A stretch of 64,000 nucleotides of DNA from Siphonodentalium dalli (Eukaryota; Mollusca; Scaphopoda; Gadilida; Siphonodentaliidae): the NCBI GenBank assembly GCA_032622095.1, contig CP136061.1, positions 35,161,797 to 35,225,796 of the forward strand. Reading direction: 5' to 3'. Position 1 is the first letter of the stretch; each line of letters starts with the position of its first letter. The notes beneath the pieces were generated by a model. That model saw only the letters and a program-made list of their open reading frames with translations, had not been told where the DNA came from and searched no databases. A program made the position numbers and the translations under genes. This document shows, piece by piece, positions 21,691 through 32,445 of this stretch.

Positions 21691-21896
21691 CCATAAATTG
21701 GAAATTGCATAATTATGAATCGTATGTATACGTGCTGTGTATAGTCATTATATTATGGTGAATTTGTTACGGAAGTATGATATGATAATTGTTAACGTAT
21801 AAATTGTTTGTATACATTGTTTGTTTGTATATATGTATATATGTTTGGCTATGTTCCAACTTAAATGTTGGCTTTGCAAATAAACAATCAATCAAA
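21691..21896 (+). mobile_element. Probable LINE 3' tail
   Basis: The segment ends with ATGTTGGCTTTGCAAATAAACAATCAATCAAAG, i.e. an AATAAA-like signal followed by a short (CAAT)n tail at 21871-21893. Mollusc non-LTR elements often end this way (recollection). No coding part is recognised upstream. Confidence 0.35.
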
Positions 21897-22818
21897 GTTT
21901 GAAATTTCAAGTGAACACCCCCGCCCCCAACGATGACTATCTTTTATCACGTTCCTGCATTCACCGGTTCGGGCCGGTCTGCTGCATTGATTTTATCATA
22001 TAAAAGTTTGTGTGCACGGGTTTGTATGTGTAACAGCAGCATCAACATTGCTCTTGAGCGCCTTGCAGAATTATCGACCCATCACTAAGTATATTATTTT
22101 GTGGCACCGGATGGATTTAGTCATTGTTATACCGTGTGGTGTCGTTACGCTCAAACTACAATTCAACATAAAGGGTTCATCCGTACAGTTCATCTCGGGC
22201 CGTATACAGCATCGAGCGGCTCAAACTATAATTCAACACAAAGGGTGCATCCGCACAGTTCATTTCGGACCGTACAGCGTGTGTATGTATCCGCTAAACT
22301 GTCATGTCTTATTTGAACCTCAACAGTTATGGTTACATAATTTGGAAGATAGGGCGGTAAATACCGAAATACCAAGCTACAGGCATTATATCTCTGAAAA
22401 TAAATCAAATAATTTATTAAGAAACAGACAGGGTTGCCTTGTCGTATGTGGTGACACTTTTATTTTATGTTTCATGGTCGAGGGGAGCGTCATATATACA
22501 TGTAGTTTTATTGTACGAAGCGATGCTATAGGGCGATTGCCCCACAATTAAAAAATGTATGGAAGATCGAAATTGTTTTGATTTTTTTTCATGCACCCAG
22601 AAAATATCATAACACGTTCTGTATAACCTGGAAGACATAGCAGATGTTCGTCTCCAAACATAAATCGGTTCTTCTTCCTCAAACTAGTTGTTCAACGAAG
22701 AAAATTCGAATATCGACCAAATATGACATGACGTCCATTAGCATTTATACGCATATGTCTTGCCATACACTACACGTTTCATGTCTCTCAGTTACCCGTA
22801 TACGCATTCCAATGTAAA
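21897..22818. other. No clear gene; one 70-bp tandem duplication
   Basis: CTCAAACTACAATTCAACAT and its partner CTCAAACTATAATTCAACAC, each followed by AAAGGGT(T/G)CATCCG(T/C)ACAGTTCAT, start at about 22150 and 22220. The 179-codon plus ORF (22012-22551) runs through this duplication and has no domain, signal peptide or splice context, so I do not call it. Confidence 0.45.
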
Positions 22819-23151
22819 TAGAGACCTTTCGCAAAATCACTATTACGATTACGGATAGGATATATTGTCCTAGTAAGGTTGACGTCATCACAATTTACCT
22901 ACGATTGCTAATTGGTGAGACGGAATTTGACCCACTATATTCAGTTACAGTTGATGGAAAAAGTAATGTGTGTCTCTTTCAGATCCCATTGTTCTTATCC
23001 GTGTGTAATACACCACACGGATAATTTTAGAGCGTCCCAAGCAGGAACGGTGGCACATTCTTGACCTATGGTAAAAATCGAATTTTGGCAGTATACTGGC
23101 AGGATATTTCCATATCCGTAATCGTATTCGTGATTTTACGAAAGGTCTCTA
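22819..23151. mobile_element. TA-flanked MITE, GAGACCTTTCG ends
   Basis: TAGAGACCTTTCGCAAAATC at the left is matched by the complement of the right end GATTTTACGAAAGGTCTCTA; the inverted arms run about 45 bp through CGATTACGGATA. TA lies at both ends (22819-22820 and 23150-23151). An inner hairpin TTATCCGTGTG..CACACGGATAA is at about 22997-23027. Confidence 0.8.
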
Positions 23152-23950
23152 ATACCTATCGAACGCGAAAGTCACTGACAGTGATATCGAACAACGAATT
23201 TAGTGACGTTTTCGCCTAGTTTACAGCTTGGCGTTAGCCGTTTGAATGGGAACATGTAGTTCGCAACTTGCCTATTAGCCAGGTTCACCCAGGTGTACGT
23301 GTAACTTGTAACGTGTGTTGACATTGCCAACGACAGTCACCTGACTCACATGACCAACCCGCCTACACGTACACGGCCAAATCATTCAGAGGTTTTCTTC
23401 CAAACGTGTAACAGTATACGCAAAGAATAACAATTCAATCTATTACCACATGAGCTATAGTATATATATGTAGCTGGGAGAGGACTAACAACAATAACGC
23501 CCAAAATAAGCAGCTTGTTGTCTACTGCAATTCACGCACTAGCATTTTGTTAAACCATTTTATTTATTTGGTTTGGAATAAATAATGTTTATATGATCAA
23601 TGGTTAAACTTTTTAGGACAAGAATGGAAATACCATCACCGTGCATGAATATACTTGTTCAATTTGGGATTATAGACCGACAGTGATTTACATATGAATA
23701 CTATGCGCATTTCTGATTTTAGTCCTAATTACGGACTCTGCGTTCAGATTCATTCGGTGTATTCACAGACTTAGGTACTCATCACACATGACCCGGGTAA
23801 AATCAATACGATTGATGGTTTAGGGATAACTGTAGAGTTCACACTATACCCGAATAAAACTACATGGCGATTTACCAATACGATATTTATATTGCATGTG
23901 CAAACAGATGTTTCGATTTCAGGAATAATGATTCAATGAAAGTCGCTATG
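23152..23950. other. No feature seen
   Basis: No coding pattern, tandem repeat or transposon end was recognised. A small hairpin-like ACGTGTA..TACACGT region occurs near 23293-23372. Confidence 0.35.
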
Positions 23951-24286
23951 TTAACTCTTTACCCAACAGAACGGCCCTGTGCCAATGCATTCTCTTATAT
24001 ATGCGAGTCGACCATATATAAGAGAATGCATTGGCTTAACACATTAAAAATTATTAAATTGTTAAAGAATGCATTCTCTTATATATGCGAGGCGACCTAT
24101 GGTCGACTCGCATATATAAGAGAATGCATTGGCACAGGGCATAACTGTGACCATCACAATGTGGTCAATGAGTCGGTTCCAATGATATCCATATTTGTAT
24201 GGTTTTATTGAGACAGAACCAAGATAATTTAGGCTGTTGCAGCTTTATTTGGCCGTTTTTGGCCGGTTTGTTGGGTAAAGGGTTAA
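23951..24286 (+). mobile_element. piggyBac-like double-hairpin MITE (type A), copy 5
   Basis: TTAA ends at 23951-23954 and 24283-24286. The left end carries one change (CTCTTTACCCAACAG). The first hairpin has lost its centre, reading ATGCGAGTCGACCATATATAAG, and the spacer is shortened, so the two hairpins are close together. Confidence 0.8.
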
Positions 24287-24930
24287 TCAGACAAATCTTA
24301 ATCTAGTGGAAACAAGTGAGAAAGTGTGTCAAAACAATAGGATTATACAAAATTGTTGACGCGTATCGTATCTGTTTGCCTTGTAAACGATTCAATGCAT
24401 AGACAGAACCACAGAGACGTGTGAATGTGGTTAACTTTATCGCACGAGTCTCATGTGTCGCAATGTTACAAAGAGAGCCTTGTCGCTGAGGCTCGAGTTG
24501 TATAACTTGCGTAATGACAATGGAGTGCGATCAAGTTCACCCACACCCCTGTGCGATTCTGTGTTTATTACACACCAACAGTCAATATTATTTTGTATCA
24601 AACAATTATATTTCTGTTCTACTCAACACCAGGTTGAATTATTGTTGCAGTACCGGGTGGTTGTTCACGCATGGCGTTATTTACGTCATGCGAGGTCTCG
24701 GGATAACTCGATAGTGCATTTAGGTGAAATTACCCCACAAGCTGAAGTAACGTAATCAACCGATATTATAACAATAGGTCTGTAATTGATTGTTGTTGAT
24801 TGTTTATTTAACTCAATGTCACAATTAAGTGGCGAATACAGAGTATTAAATAATTAACATATATACATATATTTACAAAAGGGGGCCACTGTTGTCTGGC
24901 TTGCCATTTTTCTATGGCAGAGGTGCATAT
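24287..24930. other. No supportable gene
   Basis: Two overlapping plus ORFs (24453-24755 and 24514-24714) have no domain or splice support. Otherwise AT-rich. Confidence 0.35.
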
Positions 24931-24935
24931 TTGTA

Positions 24936-25206
24936 CTATCGTCGTCGTCGTCGTCGTCGTCACCACCATTATCATCATCGTCGTCAACATCATCATCATA
25001 ATGATCATCATCATCATCATTATCATCATCGTAATCATCATCTTAATCGTCATCATAATCATCATCATCATCATAATCATCATAATCATCATCATCACCG
25101 TCACCATTATCATCATTATCGTCACCATCATCATCATCCTCATAATCATCATCATCATCGTCGTCGTCGTTTCATCCTCATATTCATCATCATCGTCGTC
25201 TTCAGT

Positions 25207-25237
<31 letters not shown>

Positions 25238-25535
25238 GCATCGTCTTCATCGACGTCATCGTCGTCGTCATAGTCGCCACAATCACCACCATCATCATCA
25301 TCATCATCATTACCATCATCATAACATCATCGTCATAATCATCGCCATCATCATCGTTATCATGATAATCAAAATCTTCATCATCGTCGTCGCCGTCGTC
25401 ATCATCGTCGTTATTGCCATCATTGTCGTCGTCGTCGTCGTCGTCATCACTATCATCATCTCAAGCATATATATCATCATAATCATCGTCCCCACCATCA
25501 TTATCATCATCACCATCATAGTGATTATCGCCATC
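24936..25535 (+). repeat. 600-bp impure TCA/TCG trinucleotide tract
   Basis: Almost every triplet is TCA, TCG, CCA, TTA or TAA in one phase, with blocks of (GTC)n at 24939-24960 and 25429-25445. Three-phase openness gives His-rich, Ile/Ser-rich and Met-rich ORFs on both strands, none of them a gene. Confidence 0.95.
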
Positions 25536-26800
25536 AGACTTAATCCGGTATGGCTGTGATGTTTCGATAGCTAAACGACGGCGTATAATGAATGTGTGAT
25601 ATCATTGATATCAGTCATTGCTGAGGCTTATTTGGAATGGGCCCTAAATCTAAATGAGCTGAGCATCGCGGTCGACAAGGAGATATAGATGTGTTGTCTG
25701 TTTCTGTTGTTTAATAAATCAAGGCTTTCTATGAATGACGCTAGATTGAGGGTATGTCCTAAACCACTGGTATGTACACAAGCGATGGCATTTCTTGGGT
25801 ACATAATGTGGAGTAAGCCACACGGGCTCTAAAGGTATGTCAACCAAATATAAAGAAGAGAATCGGTGGCATGGCGGCGGAATACTAAATTTGAAACGAT
25901 GCTCACATTTTAGGTTGTGTGTGGCCAAATGGCAGCAATGACGGGGTATCTTGCACAAAAATTGTATAAAGATAAAGTTATAAATAGCGGCATTACTAGC
26001 AACCCTTGATTAATTTTACAACAAGATATATATGCGTAGTCTGTTTCTGCTTGGTACAATAGTACTAAAACCCATTATGGGTGCCACCGCACCCTGACAA
26101 TGGTATGCACCATGTGTTGTATACGAGAAAACACAAGTACAGACAAACTCGTACATATATCGACACCAGCAGAATCTCAATACAAACTCGAGAAATGTCT
26201 TTTCTTCCGGGATTAATAATTGTGTGTCACAGCATGAATGCACAGTGTTTAAACGACCTACCTAACGAATATTAAGCCCCATTGTACGTAAAACAGTTCA
26301 ATGTATTGCATTGATTTAAACGTGCTTTATTATAGTATAATAGGATACACATACTATAGTGATTGGATGACAGGGTCTTGAAACTTGGGCGATCCTCCGC
26401 TCACCGAAAGCAGAATATGTATAACAAAGTGTTACAAAAAGAATAATTAAGGAGGCACACCGTTAGTGAACTTTCAAAAAATCTCAATTTCAAATTTTAC
26501 GGAAAAAATCATTATCCTTTATAATTAATGCATGCGATAGTACTATAATTTAATCATAAGCTGTCAATCCACATAATACTATAAAACCATTGGTTGTCAC
26601 ATTTAGCCATTAAAGTTATTTCTTGATTACTTCTGCTATTGAAATGACAGCACTAATAGCAGCACCGTGTTATGTTCTAATTATATAGAAGAAAAATGGT
26701 TTAAAAAAAAAAATTTGTTTGAGGCGGTCATTTGAGAGTTTGGCAGGAAATATTTGCAAAAACGCACTTCATTCTCAAGTAAAGGAATCCAAATAGGGTC
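25536..26800. other. No supportable gene
   Basis: Short ORFs at 25719-25958 and 26016-26243 (minus) and 26081-26275 (plus) lack domains and splice signals. No repeats were recognised. Confidence 0.35.
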
Positions 26801-27128
26801 CATACTATGGCTGAAGGGGTCACTCTCACCAAAAAAAGTGCTGAAGGGTACGCAGGATTTGAAAATGTGCTGAAGGGTACACAGGGTTTGTGATCGCCAC
26901 TAACATCGTTACTTAAACTGTGTTTCTGTAAGTCTGGTGCCCATTAGCAGTTTGATTTCAGTTCATTGTAATGATCATTGGAACGTAAACAATTATTCTC
27001 TAACAGAAATCATGGCAGATACGAAAACTAAACGTCATTTAGAACGACACATCAAATCCTGTGTACCCTTCAGCACATTTTCAAATCCTGTGTACCCTTC
27101 AGCACTTTTTTTGTGTGAGAGTGACCCC
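26801..27128. mobile_element. GCTGAAGGGGTCACTCTCAC foldback element, right-truncated
   Basis: The left end begins at 26810 after CATACTATG (26801-26809). The right end stops at GTGACCCC (about 27128) having lost TTCAGC and the target copy. Exactly that missing CATACTATG is present after the internal right end at 17311-17319, so both loci derive from one insertion with a 9-bp target duplication. Subterminal TGCTGAAGGGTAC(A/G)CAGG units occur twice at each side. The ORF at 26937-27212 is shared with 17143-17331 only because the DNA is duplicated. Confidence 0.75.
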
Positions 27129-27715
27129 CTACTATCTGAAATTATGACTGTCTGCGAGAAAATAAATCAGACATTTTTCATTGCATATTTCAGTTTTTTT
27201 TCTGGAGGATAAATCACCATAAAACAACATAATGTCTTTAACCCTTTACCCAACAGAACGGCCCTGCGCCAATGCATTCTCTTATATATGCGAGTCGACC
27301 ATAGGTCGCCTCGCATATATAAGAGAATGCATTGGCTTAACACATATTAAAGAAAAAATGGTAAAAAGTGTTAAAAAAAAGTTTTTTTTAGGCCAATGCA
27401 TTCTCTTATATATGCGAGGCGACCTATGGTCGACTCGCATATATAAGAGAATGCATTGGCACAGGGCATAACTGTAACTATCACAATGTGCTCAATGAGC
27501 CGGTTCCAATGATACCCATATTTCCATGGTTTTATTGAGACAGACCGAAGATAATTTAGGCTGTTAGGGCGTTTCTGGGCGTTCTGTTGGGTAAAGGGTT
27601 AAAACTCAATCGGTATTGAGTGTTTATTTCTGCCAGATTATTGCAAACGTTGTTGAATAATATGTATGTTGCTTTGGTCCTTCATACGATAAACATTTAG
27701 TTCTGCAAATGGTCA
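27129..27715 (+). repeat. Segmental duplicate of about 17320-17905
   Basis: CTACTATCTGAAATTATGAC through the type A MITE to GCAAATGGTCACC is almost identical at both places. The copy here ends at about 27718 and the other at about 17907, where the sequences diverge. Confidence 0.8.
27238..27602 (+). mobile_element. piggyBac-like double-hairpin MITE (type A), copy 4
   Basis: TTAA at 27238-27241 and 27599-27602. It is the partner of 17430-17794: same shortened spacer (AAAGAAAAAATGGTAAAAAG) and same GGCCCTGCGCC variant instead of GGCCCTGTGCC, which mark the pair as duplicates. Confidence 0.85.
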
Positions 27716-27759
27716 CCATAAAATAAAATATACAATGAAAACCCCCGTGTGGGCCCGGA

Positions 27760-28300
27760 GTATAATAGACCTACGCCCCACTGCGATGGGTAAGAATCGC
27801 CTAATGGAGCACCCTGTTTGCCATGGGTTGCATCCCGTGAAGCGTGGTGTGGGTGTCCTGGTGGTACTATGGCGGCCGTATCACGTAAGGCATCGACCTA
27901 CGGGTACGGTTTAGCTCATGGTCCACTTTGGTCACTTCAAGACGGGTGGTTGAGTTGACTCAATCAATCGGCGGGTCACACCTTTTCACAGTGTTTCAGT
28001 TTTAATTTATGTTATCTATTGTATTGTTTGTCTGGTGTTTAAAGTACTGTTTTTACTGTTTTTTCACGTATGATGTTATATGTTCTCTCCTGTCTCTTCG
28101 GTTTTCTACCTGACGATTGTTGAATTTTGAATCCTGTATTGTTTACGCCTGTCTCATTGTGGGGAAGTACCGGGATGCTGCTACATGCAGTAGCTAAACG
28201 GGTCACCGCTTCAGCTATATGTACTAGTCTTTGTCCCGACCAGAATTGGATGGGTAGTCCGCCGCGGCTACTGGGTTAGTTGTCGACTTTTTTTGCTATT
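27760..28300 (+). repeat. Retroposon-like dispersed repeat (longest copy)
   Basis: It contains CCCCACTGCGATGGGTAAGA, GGTTGCATCCCGTGAAGCG and GGTGTGGGTGTCCTGGTGG, parts of which recur at 7768-7832 and 8454-8552, followed by T-rich sequence without ORFs. A SINE or the 3' part of a LINE is likely; no tRNA-type promoter is identifiable. Confidence 0.4.
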
Positions 28301-28513
28301 TATATGGCAAATCAAACCAAATACCACGACCTGATCGTAAGAATGGTGACACACTAAGTTCCAATGATGGATGCTTGGGTGTCCCATCAGTACTCGGTTC
28401 TTAGCTTCGACCTGACTCTTTAAAAAAAGTTTTGTATTTGTCATTGATAAGACACTTCAAAGTATTGCTGGCCAATTGAAATCTGTCAAATCGATCAGGA
28501 CCGGGTCAGTGAC

Positions 28514-28890
28514 GCTGAATAGGTCACTCTCACCGGTTTTCTGTGATAAAGTTACCCAGGTTCCTAATTTTGTGATAAAGTTACCCAGGTTGGTGAGAAT
28601 TGTGATAAAGTTACCCAGGTTAAGCAAATCTCACAATATCAACTCGATTTAAAAGTGACAGAGGGAAATATTGTTCAGTTTTGGCAAGTAATAGCCCTTA
28701 TCAAGCATACATTAAGACATATTAGTACTGTAGTTCGTCATTTTGATCACAAAAATCAATAATTTGTTGCTAAACTATTATTAACCTGGGTAACTTTATC
28801 ACATTCTTCTCCAACCTGGGTAACTTTATCACAATTTCAGGAACCTGGGTAACTGTATCACAGAAAACCGGTGAGAGTGACCTATTCAGC
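28514..28890. mobile_element. Foldback element with 9-bp target duplication, copy A
   Basis: The 377-bp element starts GCTGAATAGGTCACTCTCAC and ends with the exact complement. It is flanked on both sides by GTCAGTGAC (28505-28513 and 28891-28899). Just inside, GTGATAAAGTTACCCAGGTT occurs three times (28543, 28572, 28602) and in inverted form three times on the right (28782, 28813, 28842; the last has one change), an arrangement expected of transposase binding sites. No ORF. A 9-bp duplication with long inverted ends suggests a Mutator-like origin (inference). Confidence 0.9.
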
Positions 28891-28899
28891 GTCAGTGAC

Positions 28900-29240
28900 C
28901 GGCTCTCTCCTGATTAAATATTCAAAGACAGATCAATCTGATGCTTTGTTATAGTTAGCAGTTATTACACAAACCCCAGTCGCGGTCGCCCATCATAAAA
29001 CATTGAATAGTAGCAGAGCAGTTCTGAGAACCCGCGATATTTCCGACTCTTCTGAATCGGAGATATTGCTGAGTTGGCACCACATGGAATTACTGGTGTT
29101 CGCAGATTTTCTAAGACAGTTGATGGACGAAAGGTTCCTTGGCATAGTTATCTTTTGACTTTCAATCGGTGCGAACATCCCCCGGCATTGAAGACTGGAT
29201 ATATGAAAATAGATTTGTCTGCATATTTACGATGTTTTAA
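28900..29240. other. No clear feature upstream of LINE remnant
   Basis: Possibly more of the decayed LINE; no frame is convincingly open. Short ORFs at 28993-29178 (minus) and 29074-29277 (plus) are not recognised. Confidence 0.3.
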
Positions 29241-29242
29241 AT

Positions 29243-29930
29243 TTCAGGGATATAGATGGTGTTTCAAAATCTGGTAAAAATAAATTAAGAACATATCGAC
29301 TTTTTAAAAGAGATATTGTCCTAGAACCTTATCTTTTAAATACAGCGTCGCTAGCTGACCGCTCAGCATTTACACGTCTAAGAATACGTAATCATTCTCT
29401 TGCCATTGAAAAGGGTCGTCACGCCCAACCACCGATTCCTTTAGCCAGAAGATTATGTGTTTTGTGTAATGAAGAAGCTATCGACGATGAGAGGCATTTC
29501 CTAATTGATTGTCCAACATTTCTTCCTATACGGAATGAACTCATTAAAATTATGGATGACAATTTTATCAATTTTCGATTGATGAGTAGATTGGACCAAC
29601 TCACACATATATTAGCCAATGACTCAGCTCAAATATGCTCCCAAATCTGCAACGTAGTCAAGCGGTTATTCGAGGCCAGATCACAGTAAAATAGACAAAT
29701 TACATGTGTTGAATCATGGAACATAACTCACTATACAGATAAGAATATACGCAATTAATGAATATATATATACATATATTATGCTATTATCACTATTATT
29801 CAATGTATGTGATGTCAATATATTGTATGATGTCACATGATACACTGTTAATATTATTATACATGGCAACCTGTCCCTATAATGGGGCGTCTTTTGCTGA
29901 ATAAATATATCTATCTATCTATCTATAGTC
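29243..29930 (+). pseudogene. LINE C-terminal fragment and 3' UTR
   Basis: From about 29243 an open frame reads SGKNKLRTYRLFKRDIVLE, TRLRIRNHSLAIEKGRH, then RRLCVLCNEEAIDDERHFL and a stop at about 29687-29689. The block R.R..NH.L.IE.GRH...R.C..C....DE.HFL..C is the cysteine-containing C-terminus of CR1/L2-like non-LTR retrotransposons. The C-x2-C, H and C residues of the putative zinc-binding motif are present (last C in LIDCPTF). After the stop, 220 bp of AT-rich UTR ends in TGAATAAATATA and a (TATC)n tail at about 29905-29931. The 5' remainder is missing, as expected for a 5'-truncated insertion; this portion looks intact. Confidence 0.75.
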
Positions 29931-30100
29931 ATTGCCAGGAATATTGTAAAAGTAAAGAAACCATATGTGCATGCTGTTCTGTTTCTGATCATGATCATAA
30001 GGATTGTTAATAAACCAACAAAGTTTTCAAACTGTCAAGGTTCACATTCTACAATGGATCGTTCATGTCCGATATGGGACTATGAATTCAAAATTCGACT

Positions 30101-30283
30101 GTGCAAACATCTATCATATTTCGATGCAAAGAAATAGTTGGTGCTCGATCATCAGGCAGTCACATATTCTGCTGTCGTTTCTACAAAAGGGTTGCTGATG
30201 CCAGCACTCAGACATATAGCAGTCAGCCCAACACATTCGTGTACAACACGCACAACAACTTGACGTACGCCATAGAGCATTAG
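30101..30283 (+). CDS. Candidate last exon of a membrane protein
   Basis: The frame ends SHIFCCRFYKRVADASTQTY, then SQPNTFVYNTHNNLTYAIEH and TAG (30281-30283). Codon third positions in the last 35 codons are rich in C and G although the neighbourhood is AT-rich, which argues for selection on protein. Residues IFCCRFYKR resemble the cytoplasmic edge of a membrane helix, followed by a polar Ser/Thr/Asn tail. The upstream limit is unclear: possible acceptors end in TCATCAG (about 30153) or GATGCAAAG (about 30130). No family is recognised and no upstream exon was found. It could instead be a stop-terminated fragment of an old element. Confidence 0.35.
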   Translation: MQTSIIFRCKEIVGARSSGSHIFCCRFYKRVADASTQTYSSQPNTFVYNTHNNLTYAIEH

Positions 30284-30453
30284 TGAAGTGATTGGCTTGA
30301 CTTGAAACATATTTTATTTGCAAAATATACAAAAGGGATTGGGGCACAAGTTTTTGCAACTTATGAAGCCCCTCTCCTAATACAATATTGTAACACACAT
30401 GCGATCAAGATGACGGTACAAACTTATTTACATGGTGAGAATATAGTGTGTGG

Positions 30454-30988
30454 TGTCCCGGTGTCTAGGGTTTAGATGTTGAATTGGCCGTGTCGGGAAC
30501 ATTGATAACAATAACTGGTTCATAGATCTTCATACTTTATATATATGTATAAGTCTTTCTCGATAAGCACAGTACATAGGCGGAAGAATAGAGGTATTGG
30601 TATAGTAGCAAGGTTGTCGGATAAGTGAGACTCACGCTTCAGAGCACGGGTAGTTATTCCCACCTCTGGTGTATCATGCCTCTTAAATAAGGTCCGAGAT
30701 ACATGATACACTTGGATATGACGTGTATCACTATATACTGTCTTATAGAATGATACTGGCTTTATCCACCCTAACTTATACAATGGTTGCTACCAGTCAT
30801 AACCACTTAAGAATGTGATCTTGTTAATGATGCGTGTGTGTTTCTACACTATATATAATCTGTCTTCTATGTATTGTGCTTATCTATACAATTAACCCTA
30901 GCAGTTACAATCACTGGGGAAAGGAAGTTTATCCTAGATTCCAGGAACACATATAACAACACATAACTATCGTATGTACTATCGGACA
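30454..30988 (-). repeat. 3' LTR
   Basis: 535 bp, matching 32446-32980 throughout by eye. The 87-codon ORF inside (30520-30783, minus) is identical in both LTRs merely because the LTRs are, and is not evidence of a gene. A TATATATA stretch near 30538-30549 could serve as promoter. Confidence 0.92.
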
Positions 30989-31002
30989 GACTCCCCTCGC
31001 TA
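30989..31002 (-). other. Polypurine tract
   Basis: On the minus strand GCGAGGGGAGTC directly precedes the 3' LTR, the position required for plus-strand priming. Confidence 0.6.
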
Positions 31003-31006
31003 CAGA

Positions 31007-31034
31007 AATTTGTAACTACATGTAGTTACAAATT
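31007..31034. repeat. Perfect 28-bp palindrome
   Basis: The arm AATTTGTAACTACA is followed by its exact complement with no loop. It lies just inside the 3' LTR of the retrotransposon. Confidence 0.95.
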
Positions 31035-31731
31035 AAAAGTGTGGTAAAAGTCCGAGTGTACAGAAGATAGTTGGAATCTAGGATCTATAATCGCGAACGC
31101 GAACCTAAAAAACATCAACACATGGATATTCATACATAAAAACTCAACAGCAAACGAAACGAGAGTTATTTATCCATGGCGAGTCTGGTAAACAGTATGT
31201 CACTAGGTTACTGGATTAGCATCGAACAGTAAGTCACTGGAGCACTGGTTTATCAGCGAATAGTTAATTTATCCAGGAATTTGTAGAGAAGTTCTGGCTT
31301 GGCGGGTATAATGTGATATATGTGTCCAATATAAATATTCGGCAAACGATTATATCCAAGGTCGGATAATCAACACCATGTAGAACGCTGGTGTGTGAAG
31401 TAGAGAATAATCACACATGCAGGATACAGTTAATTTACATCAACAATTAAGGATGATAAATGTTATTGTCCGTGCGGCGTGAGAATGTGTAGTAACCGAT
31501 ATATTCATCAGTTGGGAAGGTATATGTAGCTTCACAGGATATCGTCTTTGACATCTCTGGTCTTAGTCAGCAAGCGACGTGGAGTCAATGACGTAACGTG
31601 TAATGATCGGTGTACATGTAACAGCAGTGTACAGTTGCGATCAAATGTCAATTATTTTATGCCAATGTGTATCAAACGTATCAGCGATATTCATGAACGA
31701 TCTGGCAGCATATGCGTCATTTAGTTATCAT

Positions 31732-32286
31732 CTAAGGAGCTGTGGCGGCATCGGCATTTATGCGTTCTTGTGTGAACTGAGTTAAAAATTCGAAAACTGA
31801 ACCTCTGCTGGTCTGCAGAGCAAATTTAATTAATGTTTGATCAGTCGCAGCAATTGCTTGGCCATAACGATATAATTCGTTGGTCCATTCAAGAAAAGAT
31901 TTAGGGTCTCCCGAAAAAGGGGTGATAACATTTGTCACACCAGTTGCCATCTGAATTGCTGACGAAATGCGTGTGGCGTCCAACTGTTGGTCTATTGCAC
32001 TATTAAAATGATCCAATTGTGTGGAAATGCGATCTAGTACGACGCCGTCATTTGCGTTTCGTACCTCGTGATTGTCGTGGGTTTCATGCAAAATAGATCG
32101 CATTCGCTCTATCTCTCCATCAATTTGGGCGCTACTATAATTAACGTCGTCCGAAAAGGAAGGACAGGAAAGGTGACTTTGTGTCATATTCATCTTGATT
32201 TTAATTACTAAAGTAATTGGGAATAGAAAAGGCAAAATTGCAGGTATATAAGAAATGAATAATTTGAGTTGGGTTGGCACATGCAC
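31732..32286 (-). CDS. Gag-like protein of the LTR retrotransposon
   Basis: This 184-codon ORF is the only coding region inside the element. Its middle (about residues 60-115) is polar and probably helical, and it contains ITPFSGDPKSFLEWTNELYR near residue 120, the motif that opens the capsid-like domain in many animal Gypsy-type Gag proteins. It ends shortly afterwards (..RINADAATAP) without a CCHC zinc knuckle, so compared with usual Gag proteins of 300 residues or more it is C-terminally short. The ATG at the 5' end lies about 160 bp from the LTR; the internal M in KIKMNMTQ is an equally plausible start. Function would be particle assembly in trans; whether it is active is unknown. Confidence 0.65.
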   Translation of the reverse strand: MHVPTQLKLFISYIPAILPFLFPITLVIKIKMNMTQSHLSCPSFSDDVNYSSAQIDGEIERMRSILHETHDNHEVRNANDGVVLDRISTQLDHFNSAIDQQLDATRISSAIQMATGVTNVITPFSGDPKSFLEWTNELYRYGQAIAATDQTLIKFALQTSRGSVFEFLTQFTQERINADAATAP

Positions 32287-32431
32287 ATTCTAATTGTGAC
32301 ATTATAGAACTGCTCTAGAACATAATGCGGGTATTGTGTTTATGTAATTTGAATTATTAGATCAAAAGAAACTTCCTGGTTGGTATAGTAAGTACTCACG
32401 TATGAACGAAAACACAAGTTCTGGTTCCAAG

Positions 32432-32445
32432 CTCACGAGCACCAT
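32432..32445 (-). other. Putative primer-binding site
   Basis: On the minus strand, one base after the 5' LTR, TGGTGCTCGTGAGC begins with TGG as needed to pair with a tRNA CCA end. The primer tRNA is not identified. Confidence 0.5.

Noticed and set aside
22012-22551. 179-codon ORF as a gene
   Set aside because: It crosses a 70-bp tandem duplication, has no recognisable domain, signal or splice site, and lacks codon bias.
24892-25559. His-rich, Ile-rich and Met-rich ORFs
   Set aside because: All are readings of one TCA/TCG trinucleotide tract on both strands.
17143-27212. Shared ORF (MPISSLISVHCN...) at 17143 and 26937 as conserved gene copies
   Set aside because: It is contained in a recent segmental duplication of transposon DNA and the frames end differently.
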